Positions 48,102-57,198 of a stretch of DNA of 64,000 nucleotides are shown here, in pieces (position 1 is the first letter of the stretch; the number at the start of each line of letters is the position of its first letter). The position numbers and the translations under genes are program-made. A model generated the notes under the pieces. The model made no database searches and had not been told where the DNA came from. It saw only the letters and a list, made by a program, of their open reading frames with translations. The stretch is from Acidimicrobiia bacterium (GTDB lineage Bacteria > Acidobacteriota > Vicinamibacteria > Vicinamibacterales > CAVVIG01), in contig VFZL01000006.1 of NCBI GenBank assembly GCA_016871175.1, positions 1 to 64,000 of the forward strand, written 5' to 3'.

Positions 48102-49532
48102 TCAACCTGCGAGCTTGTGAGGCCCGCCTGCTGCCGCCACGCTAGTCGCTGCGTCAACGGCTTCCGCTGGTTCACCCGGCGCGCGATATTGCAGGTACGC
48201 GCCGAGCGTGTGATAGCTGATATCGAGCACACGGCAGGCCTCCCGCTTGTTGCCATGGCAACGCCCGAGGATCAACCGCGCATATCGGGCACCCCAGGCA
48301 CGCATGGTGTCGCTCCGTCGGAGCGATGGCCCGAGGACCTCGGCGTAGTGGCCCCGAACGGCGGCCGGCAGGTCGTGCAGCTCGATCACATCGGATTCCG
48401 CAAGGGCGACCGCTCGCTCGATCAACCGTTGTAGCTCACGGACGTTCCCCGGCCAGTCATACGCGAGGAGTGCTTCAGACGCCGCAGGCGACAACCGGAG
48501 GGCGTGCTCGGCACGGTGGCGCTCGAGAAAATACCGCGCGAGCTCCAGAATGTCGGCTCGACGTTCCCGTAACGGCGGCACGTGGACTTCGACCCCGGCG
48601 AGGCGATAGAACAGATCGGGCCGAAACAACTGTCGATCGACCAGACCGCTGAGGCCCCGATTCGTCGCGGCGACGATTCTCACGTCTACACGGTGTGCGC
48701 CATGCCCCCCGACGCGCTCCTGGATCGCGCGCAGCAGCTTCGCCTGTGCGGCACAGGACAAGTCGGAGATCTCGTCGAGAAACAGCGTGCCCCCATCCGC
48801 GTGTTCGAACTTCCCGCGACGCCCCCGAACGCCCGTGGCGGTGCGATCCTCGATGCCGAAGAGCTCCGCCTCCACCAGCGTCTCGACGATGGCGGCGCAG
48901 TTGACCGCCACGAAGGGACCGCCGCGGCGGGGGCTGAGATCGTGGATCTGACGCGCCACGAGCTCCTTCCCCACGCCGCTCTCCCCTTCGATGAGCACGG
49001 TGAAGGGCGTGTTCGCGACGCGCTCGACGCGGGAGCGGAGGTCCGCCATCGCCGCCGTGGACCCGATGAGCGGGGCCGCGCCGTCGCGTTCTGGTCGCGT
49101 GCCCTGTGAGGCGCGCGCGAGCTGCATCTGACTTCGGTCGAGCTCCACGACGAGACTCGCGACCTGCGCAGCGATTCGCAGCGTTTGCAACTCCCAATCA
49201 CCGACGGTGGCACCCTCGGAAAACGCGCACTGAAGCACAGCTCGGCTCTGTGTCTCTCGAACCGGAACCTCGACGCAGACGAGCTTCTCCCGCAAGCTCT
49301 CACGTGGGGCGGGTAGCGCCGCCCGCCGGAGATACACGGTGCGGGCACGGAGCACTCGCTGCAGCGACTCCTCCAACGCCGCACGAAGGGAAGCCACACC
49401 ACCACGCGCGACAGCGCGTCCGAGCGCGCTCGCGATCGCCTCGAAGCCGTCGCGAGGGTCGGCCCGTCGCGGCTGCAGGGCTCCGCGAGTGACTTCAGTC
49501 TGAACCCGAGTGGCAGATGATCGCATTGACAC
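48102..49532 (-). CDS. Fis-type AAA+ transcription regulator lacking the GAFTGA loop
   Basis: About 476 residues. An N-terminal GAF-like region (about 15-145) precedes an AAA+ domain with Walker A EGESGVGKELVARQIHD and Walker B GGTLFLDEISDLS. The C-terminal Fis helix-turn-helix reads NKREACRVLDISYHTLGAYL. Where sigma-54 activators have GAFTGA, this protein reads IEDRTATGVRGRRGKFE, so the loop that contacts sigma-54 is altered. It may therefore regulate without sigma-54, as TyrR does. I favour a GTG start at 49532 because GGAGG lies five bases before it; ATG 49526 and TTG 49556 are alternatives. It is convergent with the hydrolase gene. Confidence 0.8.
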   Translation of the reverse strand: MSMRSSATRVQTEVTRGALQPRRADPRDGFEAIASALGRAVARGGVASLRAALEESLQRVLRARTVYLRRAALPAPRESLREKLVCVEVPVRETQSRAVLQCAFSEGATVGDWELQTLRIAAQVASLVVELDRSQMQLARASQGTRPERDGAAPLIGSTAAMADLRSRVERVANTPFTVLIEGESGVGKELVARQIHDLSPRRGGPFVAVNCAAIVETLVEAELFGIEDRTATGVRGRRGKFEHADGGTLFLDEISDLSCAAQAKLLRAIQERVGGHGAHRVDVRIVAATNRGLSGLVDRQLFRPDLFYRLAGVEVHVPPLRERRADILELARYFLERHRAEHALRLSPAASEALLAYDWPGNVRELQRLIERAVALAESDVIELHDLPAAVRGHYAEVLGPSLRRSDTMRAWGARYARLILGRCHGNKREACRVLDISYHTLGAYLQYRAPGEPAEAVDAATSVAAAGGPHKLAG

Positions 49533-49737
49533 ACCGTCCTCCGACAGTTCGCACAACCAAGGACAGTGCCAGCGCTGCTCAACGAGCCGTATTGAAGGAA
49601 ACGTGGCGGTTCTTGCGACGTCAGCTGGCGTGAAACGAAGAGTCGAGGGCAGAGGCTACCCGGGACGCGTGGGGGCTACACCCGGGTCTGAGGCCCGCGG
49701 CCACCCGACCGGGGGCTACGGGAGGCCTCGCCCCCGT

Positions 49738-50709
49738 CTACTTCGTGACGGTCACCGTCAACTCCTCATCACCCAGCAGCCCACCATCGTCTGCGCGGGC
49801 GCGGAGGACGTACAAGCCGGGCGTATCGAACGTGGCGGTCGCGGTGTACTTGCCACCCTCTGGTATCGGCGGTGCAATACAAATCGGCGCCCACGGGGAG
49901 TTGGCACCCGCACGCGTGTCTTCCCGCACCTTGACCTGAATCGGGTCGAACGTAGCCTTGCCGGGTCCGCGATACACGAACTACGACAAGTGAAGACCCA
50001 GCCACTTGCCTACCGTCAGGCGAATCGGCGGCATGTAGTTCCGTCGCACCAGCATCGCTGGATTAGGCGGCGGACCACCCTGCCCGATGACCATTCCCTT
50101 GGGAATGCCACCATCGGTGACGACGGCCGCAAGCGCCACGGGTTCACCGACCTTCGCCGTTCGGGTCTTCGCCCCCTCGATCTGGGCGACCGGCGGCTTG
50201 TTGGACCGCATGGTGGGGTTGCTGGCTCCGGCGCCGAGCGCACCGGTCTCAGACGCGATCACCACGGAGTCCATGAAATAGTCCTGGCGCAGCGTGGCAT
50301 AGGCCTTCTCGGTCACGCCGTGTGTCTTGAGCGTCCACACGAGCTCTTTGTTGCTGAAATCTTTGGGCACCTTGACCTTGAACACGAAGCGGTTTCGGCG
50401 TGGCAGGAACCTGGTTGGCTGCCCGAGGTCGGCTCCAATCAGGTTGAAGCTGTTGTCCGGACCCACCGGCACGTCGATCTCTTCCTCCCAGTTGTTGTTC
50501 ATGTAGCCGAATACAAAGCTCGACGACCCATCCGGATTCGTCTCCCAACCCTCGAAGGCTGGCGACACGGGCTGACCACGGGAGTAGCTGAGCGACTGTG
50601 CGCTGTTCGTACGCTCCAGCACGAACAGCGCGGCTGCCGTCGGGGCCGCCGCTCCAACAAGACGCCACTGCGAGCGACCACGGGTGGACAGAGAACTCAT
50701 GTGCCTCAT
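49738..50709 (-). pseudogene. conserved secreted protein gene with in-frame amber codon
   Basis: The frame runs 324 codons from 50709 (MRHMSSLSTRGR) through a hydrophobic segment suggestive of a signal peptide. It includes a beta-rich body (FGYMNNNWEEEIDVPVGPDN, FVFKVKVPKDFSNKELVWTL). At codon 243 (49981-49983) a TAG interrupts LHLS-stop-FVYRGPGKATFDP; the expected residue is probably Trp (TGG to TAG is one base). The remaining 80 codons carry DTRAGANSPWAP, and the frame is otherwise intact. I do not recognise a characterised function. It lies 11 bases after the cytochrome/monooxygenase-like gene as the second gene of an operon, and both are interrupted. Confidence 0.8.
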
Positions 50710-50720
50710 GCGCTCCCTGA

Positions 50721-52127
50721 TTAGTCGTTCCCTTGGTGGTTCGTGGTCGCCACCGGGGGTGGCGGGTCGACCAGGCAGAGCGGACACCCGATCACGTGGT
50801 CATTCTTGGTCAGCTTCAGCCGTTCGCGGCGCTTGGCCATCTCGGCCTGGAATTCCGCATCGCTCAACGCCACGCCCTGACCGAGATCGATGAACATGGC
50901 GGCCACCGAGCGGTTACCCGAGCCTTGCCAGTTCCTCGGATCAGGCACGTTCTTGTTCGCAGGCGAGTTGTCCATGAAGCCGATGACGTGGAGGATCGTC
51001 TCCTTCGGCAGCAGCGGCGCCGAATCATCGGTGTACTCGTAGGCGCGCACCCAGTTGTGGTCATAGCCCGAGCACGTCAACGTCTGGATGTTGTAGCCCC
51101 AGATCGCCTCGAGACACATGCGCGCGCCAGGGGCCTGTAGATGCGGCTCAAACGAGGTGATCTTCGTGTGCTCCTGCAGCACGGTGTACGCATGCAGCTA
51201 CTGGTTCGCTTCCATCGGACGGATCGAGATGTCGACGCCTTTGCCCAGGCCCCGTGACGCGGACGGACGCAACGTTGGCTTGTAGTCCTTGGGGTGGAGC
51301 TTGAAGCCGATCTCGAGGTGGCCCTTGGTGTCGCGGCCGTTCGAGTGCAAATGCACCGAGTCGGTCACGATGTTGGAGCCGGTACGAAGCAGGCGCCCCG
51401 CCCGCGGATCGAAGGTGTCTGCATTTCGGCCCACCTCGTGCACGGGCCACGGCGTGTTGACCCCTTCACCGCCGCCCTTGTCAGTGGACCAAATCATGTG
51501 GTGGAAGACGTACCGGCCGCCCACGGTGGCTCGCCCAGAACCTCCGCTCGGCACGTCGTTGAACCCCTTGATCTCCAACGCCGCGACATAGCGGTCCTCC
51601 GTCAGCCCGACCGGCGGCGGCGGAATCTCGCCCCACCAGTCCGGCGCAGCCGCCTTCACCGTGATTTCGGGCAGCTTCACAATGGGGTCAGGCGTACCGA
51701 TGATCCACTTCTTGTCGTCCGCAAACTCCCGGGCGGGTGGCAGGTCAGCCTTGTCGCCCAGCGGAGCGCCGCTATCAGCCCATTGGGCGATGAGTGCGAT
51801 CTCCAGCTCACTCAGCGACGGGTCGTTCTTGTACTGTTGGATCCCGATGTTGTGCTCTACGTACCACGGTGGCATTACGCCAGCCTTCGGTCCGATGCCC
51901 GTTCGTGCCTTGATCGAACGAGCCCAAGGACGTACCTGCTCATACGTGGTGAGCGGCATCGGGCCGGCTCCGTCTGGGCGATGTCAGTTCTGGCAGCTTC
52001 GCTGGAGGATCGGTGCGATGTGCTTGGCTTAGGTTACCGTCTCCGGCAACGCCTGCGCGAATCCGGAAGACGGGATACACAGCACAGCCACCGCGAACCC
52101 GATCGTCGCGACTGAACCGATTCTCAT
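50721..52127 (-). pseudogene. c-type cytochrome / copper-monooxygenase-like protein gene with three in-frame stops
   Basis: A 469-codon frame begins at 52127 with an AAGGAG ribosome site at 52135-52140 and a signal peptide (MRIGSVATIGFAVAV, ending GFAQA). It is broken by TAA at 52029-52031 (codon 33), TGA at 51984-51986 (codon 48) and TAG at 51198-51200 (codon 310), without any frameshift. The first part reads HIAPILQRSCQN-stop-HRP, a CxxCH heme motif whose second Cys codon is TGA. The rest resembles the Acidobacterial family with PMPLTTYEQVRPWARSIK, MPPWYVE and a C-terminal copper type II ascorbate-dependent monooxygenase-like domain. It is the first gene of the two-gene operon. An IS630 remnant lies just upstream. 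Confidence 0.85.
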
Positions 52128-52199
52128 GCGGATGCTCCTTCGATCCTGCGATCCTGGTGCTCAGTGATCAGCACCCCAGACCGGGGTGTCTGCACCAAG

Positions 52200-52643
52200 C
52201 GCACCCCGCCCCGTAGCTCAACGTTACGTCCTGCGGTTCAGCCAGGTCACCGACGAAGGCCCACCATCGGTGGGACGACCGTCTGGCGCTGGCTCGCCGC
52301 CGATGCCGTCCGGCGCTGGCGCCATCGCAGGTGGTTGTTCCCGTGCGATCCGGCGTTCGCCGCCCAAGCGAGGCCCATCCTCGATCTGTATGCCGGGGTC
52401 TGGCAGGGCGAGCCGCTGACGGCGGAGGACTGCGTCCAGATTGAGATCTACTTCTCCGTGGTACAACGCAAGGTCCTGACGCCGGGCGATTTCGCCGACC
52501 TCACCACCCTTGAAGAGGCGCTGCTCGGATTCCAGCACCGGTACGAAACGGCCGCACACCCATTCGAGTGGACCTTCACGCGCCAGGACCTGACCGCGCT
52601 CCTCGCCCGACTGGCGCTCGCCGGGCAACGGCCGGCCGCCTGA
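52200..52643 (+). mobile_element. internally deleted IS630-family transposase remnant
   Basis: From about 52255 the frame reads TTVWRWLAADAVRRWRHRRW and LDLYAGVWQGEPLTAEDCVQ, the early-middle part of IS630-type transposases. It then jumps directly to RKVLTPGDFADLTTLEEALL and HRYETAAHPFEWTFTRQDL, which is the C-terminal end. The DDE catalytic core between is missing. The N-terminus upstream of 52255 is also lost or scrambled. It is therefore a dead fragment; no terminal inverted repeats were identified. It sits between the broken operon and the dienelactone hydrolase gene. Confidence 0.75.
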
Positions 52644-52736
52644 ACGGCTGAATACGTCATCGCAATTGCGCAACGTGGACTAAGGGTAGGAGACGACTCC
52701 TGGCGGTGAAAAGTTCGCTGAGTTATCCTTTCGCGC

Positions 52737-53429
52737 ATGGCAGAGACCGTGCAGTTTCGCAGCAACGGCCACCCGGTGTCGGGCTACCTCGTCGTCCCCG
52801 ACGCGGGTAAGGGCCCGGGAGTGCTGGTCATCCAGGAGTGGTGGGGACTCGATCCGAGCTTGAAGGAGACCACGAACAAGCTAGGCGCAGCTGGATTCGT
52901 CGCCTTGGCACCCGACCTGTACCACGGAGCGCTCGCACAACACAACGAGATGGACAAGGCCGCGCACCTGATGCAGAGCCTGCCTGCGGACCGGGCTGGC
53001 CGGGACATGAGCGCCGCAGTCGACTACCTCACGACCCATCCGGCCGTCACGAGCGCCAGCATCGGCGTCATCGGCTTCTGCATGGGCGGCATGCTGTCGT
53101 TCCTCATCTCGGCGAACCGACCGGATCGGGTGAAGGCGGTCGTGCCGTTCTATGGCTTCCCGCAGGGCGACACGGAACCCGACTGGACCAGGATCACCGC
53201 TCGCGTGCAAGGTCACATGGCTGAACACGATGACTTCTTCCGGCCCGACGCGGCGCGGGCTCTGGAAGCCAAGCTGCGTGGCCTCGGGAAGGACGTGACC
53301 CTCACCGTTCATCCCGGCACCGGTCACGCGTTTATGGGACCCCACAACGCGTTGGGTACCCTCGACCCTCAGCTCGCAGCTCGCATTTGGCCGCAAGTCT
53401 TCGCGTTCCTCCGCGAGTCACTCGCGTAG
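52737..53429 (+). CDS. dienelactone hydrolase family protein
   Basis: A 230-residue alpha/beta hydrolase. It has VIQEWWGLDPSLKETTNKL (oxyanion), the nucleophile elbow GVIGFCMGGMLSF with Cys, a catalytic Asp in EHDDFF and His in GTGHAFMG. This is the Cys-Asp-His triad of dienelactone hydrolases, which open carboxymethylenebutenolide or related esters. No aromatic-degradation genes are near, so the substrate is unclear. The start is ATG 52737. Confidence 0.92.
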   Translation: MAETVQFRSNGHPVSGYLVVPDAGKGPGVLVIQEWWGLDPSLKETTNKLGAAGFVALAPDLYHGALAQHNEMDKAAHLMQSLPADRAGRDMSAAVDYLTTHPAVTSASIGVIGFCMGGMLSFLISANRPDRVKAVVPFYGFPQGDTEPDWTRITARVQGHMAEHDDFFRPDAARALEAKLRGLGKDVTLTVHPGTGHAFMGPHNALGTLDPQLAARIWPQVFAFLRESLA

Positions 53430-53476
53430 GACCGTCCGTTATGAATCCGCGCCGGGCTGCCAGCCTCCGGACCGAG

Positions 53477-53788
53477 TCAGCCCTCGCCATCGAGCCCCAG
53501 CGCCCGATCGAACTGCACGGCGCACCGATAGACGATGAGCCCAGCGCTGAGGCGGGAGACGGCGTTTCGGAGCACCTTGGCGCGGACCGTGACAACGCTC
53601 GTCGGGCCCGCCAACTGGACGTGCACAAATCGCCCCGGCACCAGGCGGCGCTCGGTCTCGAGCGCCGCCCCACTCCGAGACAAGTCGATGAGCGTCGCCT
53701 GAATCCCAGGACGCACGCGGATGGCTACGACACCACGCGCTCCCGCCGAGGGGTCTCTGGGATGCTGCCGTCGCTCACCGCCTCTCAT
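53477..53788 (-). CDS. PilZ-domain protein
   Basis: A 103-residue protein starting MRGGERRQHPRDP (Arg motif RRxxR-like). ATLIDLSRSGAALETERRLVPG fits the second PilZ motif (D/NxSxxG), followed by beta strands. Both cyclic-di-GMP-binding motifs appear fairly intact, better than in the PilZ protein near 2.3 kb. It begins in an ATGA overlap with the pilin gene stop, giving the operon comEA-pilin-pilZ, and it may link cyclic-di-GMP to pilus function. Confidence 0.75.
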   Translation of the reverse strand: MRGGERRQHPRDPSAGARGVVAIRVRPGIQATLIDLSRSGAALETERRLVPGRFVHVQLAGPTSVVTVRAKVLRNAVSRLSAGLIVYRCAVQFDRALGLDGEG

Positions 53789-54429
53789 GGCGACGCCACC
53801 CAGAGGCGCTGACTCGACGCGTACCGCAGGACTTGGGTTTTGCCAGTATCACCATAGATTCGAACCACATACTGCTGACCGCCGGCCCCCCGGATGTAGA
53901 GACTTCCCGGCGAGGCGGTACCGTTGGGCGTAAACGACACCAGCCTTTCCGTCCCGACGCGAATCGGATCGTCACTGTGGGTCATAGCCCCGTCTGGTGA
54001 CAGCAGTCCGGGCCACAGCCCGAACCGTGCGCCGCCAAACTCCTCGAGGCCATCTCGACCTCCAATTTGGGGATCGGTGCCCTCTTCGATGTCGCGTGTC
54101 GACAGGCCGTTGCGATTGGCGTCGACGTGCATGGCAAACCGAAACCGATCGTCGTCCATGACGAATCGGACACCCACATTGGCGCCACGCGACACCGCGA
54201 GCACGCGCGCCTTTTGAAGCGTCGCTGCCACGTGCCGCGCAGCGCCAAGTGTGCGGTAACGCGCGGCCGCGCCCAACAGATGTGGCACCGCAACCGCGCC
54301 CACCGTCGCCACGACGCCGACAATGAACAGAAGCTCAAGGAGCGAGAACCCGGAGCTTCGTCTCGTGAGATCGCGGACGCACAGGCTGGCGCACGGCCCC
54401 GGCGGCCAGGCGCTACAGCCCGTCCTCAC
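53785..54429 (-). CDS. GspH/FimT-type prepilin
   Basis: A 214-residue protein with a prepilin peptidase site G-FSLLELLFIVGVVATVGAVAV near residues 26-46, typical of type II secretion minor pseudopilins and type IV prepilins. The following region (MDDDRFRFAMHVDANRNG, TERLVSFTPNGTAS) fits GspH/FimT. The start is GTG 54429, supported by a GTGA overlap with the comEA stop. The first 25 residues are an unusually long leader; a later start is possible. Confidence 0.85.
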   Translation of the reverse strand: MRTGCSAWPPGPCASLCVRDLTRRSSGFSLLELLFIVGVVATVGAVAVPHLLGAAARYRTLGAARHVAATLQKARVLAVSRGANVGVRFVMDDDRFRFAMHVDANRNGLSTRDIEEGTDPQIGGRDGLEEFGGARFGLWPGLLSPDGAMTHSDDPIRVGTERLVSFTPNGTASPGSLYIRGAGGQQYVVRIYGDTGKTQVLRYASSQRLWVASP

Positions 54430-54761
54430 GGCTGCGTCCGCTCGGCGTCGCCCTTCGGCGTCACAGAGACCATCGCCCGCAGCTTGAGGAAACTCTTCTC
54501 GCCGACGCCCTGCACGTTCATCAGTTCTTCAACCTTCTTGAAGGGACCGTTCTTCTGTCGGTACTCGATGATGCGCGCCGCCGTCGACGCGCCAATGCCG
54601 GGCAGGGCCTCCAGGTCTCTCGCGGTCGCCGTGTTCAAGTTGACGACAACGGCCGGTCTGCCTCCCGGCTTGGGGGGAGTTTGCGCGTGAAGCTTCGGTA
54701 CACCGAGCGTCGGAGTCATCAGCGCGGCGAGGATGAGCAGCGAGAAGAACATACGATCCAT
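54426..54761 (-). CDS. ComEA-like helix-hairpin-helix DNA-binding protein
   Basis: A 111-residue secreted protein with a signal peptide (to about residue 27, LHAQ). The helix-hairpin-helix domain contains VNLNTATARDLEALPGIGAS and FKKVEELMNVQGVGEKSFLK, the classic ComEA tandem. ComEA pulls incoming DNA into the periplasm during transformation. It is transcribed with the pilin and PilZ genes. Confidence 0.9.
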   Translation of the reverse strand: MDRMFFSLLILAALMTPTLGVPKLHAQTPPKPGGRPAVVVNLNTATARDLEALPGIGASTAARIIEYRQKNGPFKKVEELMNVQGVGEKSFLKLRAMVSVTPKGDAERTQP

Positions 54762-55021
54762 GTCTCTCTCCTTTTGTTTGTCGGCGATTCGACGGAAGCG
54801 ACGACTCGGCCCCGCGCAACGTCCGCGCAGCGGTGGGAGGTCTGCCTCGTCGGAGTCTGATGTCGCGGGTCCGAGTCAGCGAGAAACAGCGCAAGAGGAG
54901 GGCCGGACAGTGCCGAGCGGAGAGGAGCTCAGAAATCGTTGAGTCGCGAGCAGTTGCGTTCAGGACGGGCTCAGCGACCGCAATCCGACCGCGCGATCGC
55001 GCTGTGAGTTGACGCCGCGTG

Positions 55022-55972
55022 TTACCGAGGCGCGGACGTCGTCGCTTCGCTCCGACACCAGGCGAGCGTTTCGCGCAGTCCGCTTTCGAGATCCACGATC
55101 GGCTCGTAGCCGAGCACAGCTCTGGCCTTCCTAATGTCAGCCTGTGAGTCCCGCACGTCGCCAGCTCGCGCCGGACCGTAGGTCGCCTTGATATCAGTCC
55201 CCACGATGCGGTTCATGGTCCGGAGTAACTCGTTGAGCGAGATGCGTCCGCCAGTTGCCACGTTGATCACCTCGCCACTGGCCGATGGCGCCTCACACGC
55301 GCGCAGGACGCCGTCGACGACGTTGGCGACGTAGGTAAAGTCACGGGTCTGTTCGCCGTCGCCGTAGATGATCGGCGGCCGCGCTTCGAGCAGAGCCGTG
55401 GAGAACAGCGAAATGACGCCCGAGTACGGCGAGCCGGGATCCTGGCGAGGCCCAAACACGTTGAAGTAGCGAATGGTGACGGTCTCCAAACCGTAGAGCC
55501 TCGTGAACAGATGGCAGTACTGCTCGGCTACCAGTTTCTGAAGCGCGTACGGAGAGAGCGGATTGGTGGGCATGTCCTCGCGCTTGGGCAGCGTTGGCGT
55601 GTCGCCATACGCCGATGACGAGCCGGCATACACCAATCGCTTGACGCGCGCGTCGCGCGCCGCCACCAGAACGTTCAGCGAAGCGTCGATGTTGGCCCGA
55701 TTCGAAGCGATCGGATCGTGTACAGACCGCGGCACCGAGGGAATCGCGGCCTGATGCAGCACGTAGTCCATGCCGTCCACGGCTCGCTCGGCCACGCCCG
55801 CCTGCGCGAGATCGCCCTCGATGAACTCCACCTGCGGAATGTGCGCCAGATTCCGCCGTTTGCCCGTGATGAGGCTGTCGACGACGCGCACTCGATGGCC
55901 CCGCCTGACGAGCTCGCTGGCGAGGTGGGAGCCGATGAAGCCGGCGCCGCCGGTCACGAGATATGAAGCCAT
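55022..55972 (-). CDS. NAD-dependent epimerase/dehydratase (nucleotide-sugar)
   Basis: A 316-residue extended SDR. It has the Rossmann motif GGAGFIGSHL, the catalytic YxxxK in LSPYALQKLVAEQY and SSSAYG. The pattern GDLAQAG and VFGPRQDPGSPYSGVISLF fits UDP-glucose/GlcNAc 4-epimerases (WbpP/GalE-like). It is the second gene behind the amidohydrolase, with 28 bases between. The exact sugar is not decided. Confidence 0.88.
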   Translation of the reverse strand: MASYLVTGGAGFIGSHLASELVRRGHRVRVVDSLITGKRRNLAHIPQVEFIEGDLAQAGVAERAVDGMDYVLHQAAIPSVPRSVHDPIASNRANIDASLNVLVAARDARVKRLVYAGSSSAYGDTPTLPKREDMPTNPLSPYALQKLVAEQYCHLFTRLYGLETVTIRYFNVFGPRQDPGSPYSGVISLFSTALLEARPPIIYGDGEQTRDFTYVANVVDGVLRACEAPSASGEVINVATGGRISLNELLRTMNRIVGTDIKATYGPARAGDVRDSQADIRKARAVLGYEPIVDLESGLRETLAWCRSEATTSAPR

Positions 55973-56000
55973 CCATTCGTCTCCTCAGTCGTTTCCGAGC

Positions 56001-57173
56001 CTAGTTCGGAAAACCGGCCCGCGGAAGGCCGGGCATGAGGTCAATGGCGTTGTCGTAATAGAGCTTCCTCAGCACGCCGTCCGGCAACGCCAGCCCGTAA
56101 AGCTTCCAGAATGCGTGGTAGTCCCGGTAGTAGTCGAAGTACTCATCGGCGGTCTCGAACGTCCGCCAGTAGTACGGGTACTCGTCTGGCTGAAAGGCAT
56201 CCTTGCCAAAGAGGACGCGGTCCTGGTACTTCACGAAGAAGTCATGCGCCGCACGCGGCTGCCGACCGAGGTCATACAGAATCGCGCCCACTTCGCCGTA
56301 CAGGTTCGGCCACTTGTCGAACATCGCCGCCAGGCGACTCAAGTCGTTGGCGTGCCACCCCAGGTGGGCTAGGATGAATCGTGTCTGTGGGTGCCTGGCA
56401 ATGAGGCGGTCGCGCTCGGCCATGAGTTCCTCGAAGGAGGGGAACTTCGACCGATCCTGGTACCGGCGGCCCGGATACAGTGCGAGCTCGAGCCAGCGCT
56501 CGTTGGTGAAATCGAGCGGCGCAAAGAACTCGGCGGGGTCGGCGACGTGGATGAGCACCGGAATCCGCAGTCGCGCCGCGGTCTCCCAGACGATGTCGAG
56601 TTCAGGATCATCGAGCCGCAACCGCGTGCCGTCGCTCTTGCGGGCCGAGAGACCAAAGTCCTTCATGATCTCCCCCAACCCGAGCGCGCCGGCCTTGATG
56701 TCTGCCTCGAGCTGCTGCGCAAGGCGCACCCCGCCACCGGGCGCCAAGCCTCGCACATCGATTTGCGTAAACATCACGATGCGATTCTGGTGACGACTCG
56801 CCTTGATGGCGTCCAGGGCCTGGCGCAGACGGTCCCCAGAGGTCCCGTTCGCGTTGACCATCACTTGGACACCCACCGGATCCATCGCCTCGACGACCTG
56901 ATCCACGACGTCGGGTCCGGAGAGCGAAGGGGGATGCCCATGCAGGTCGACCACGGGGTACTTCGCTCGCGGCACCGGGTGCTGTGGCACCAGCAGCGTC
57001 GACCTCGGCTTGTACTGGCGAATCGTCGGCTGTGGGAGGTCGGGCTCCCGTCCCTCGGCCGGCCGTGGACGAATCCGCGTCGGCGTCTGGGGCTGAGCCA
57101 CAACGGTGATGAACGACGTCAATGCGACGACGACCGCGAGCGCGAAGGGCTGAGCGTTGCGCATGAAGGTCAT
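56001..57173 (-). CDS. secreted amidohydrolase (Amidohydro_2 family)
   Basis: About 390 residues starting MTFMRNAQPFALAVV with a signal peptide ending near VVAQ. The mature enzyme carries VVDLHGHPPS (HxH metal site), VLIHVAD, FILAHLGWHANDLS and GKDAFQPDEYPYYWRTF, matching amidohydrolase-2 enzymes. The reaction may be decarboxylation or hydrolysis of an aromatic or lactone substrate. I reject the ATG at 57251 because it lies inside rnpB. Being secreted is uncommon in this family. Confidence 0.8.
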   Translation of the reverse strand: MTFMRNAQPFALAVVVALTSFITVVAQPQTPTRIRPRPAEGREPDLPQPTIRQYKPRSTLLVPQHPVPRAKYPVVDLHGHPPSLSGPDVVDQVVEAMDPVGVQVMVNANGTSGDRLRQALDAIKASRHQNRIVMFTQIDVRGLAPGGGVRLAQQLEADIKAGALGLGEIMKDFGLSARKSDGTRLRLDDPELDIVWETAARLRIPVLIHVADPAEFFAPLDFTNERWLELALYPGRRYQDRSKFPSFEELMAERDRLIARHPQTRFILAHLGWHANDLSRLAAMFDKWPNLYGEVGAILYDLGRQPRAAHDFFVKYQDRVLFGKDAFQPDEYPYYWRTFETADEYFDYYRDYHAFWKLYGLALPDGVLRKLYYDNAIDLMPGLPRAGFPN

Positions 57174-57198
57174 GGCCCGAGGTGTGCCCAGGACAAGG

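Noticed and set aside
51984-51986. Selenocysteine at the TGA of the heme motif as a firm call
   Set aside because: The same frame has TAA 15 codons upstream and TAG downstream, and no SECIS-like hairpin was recognised.
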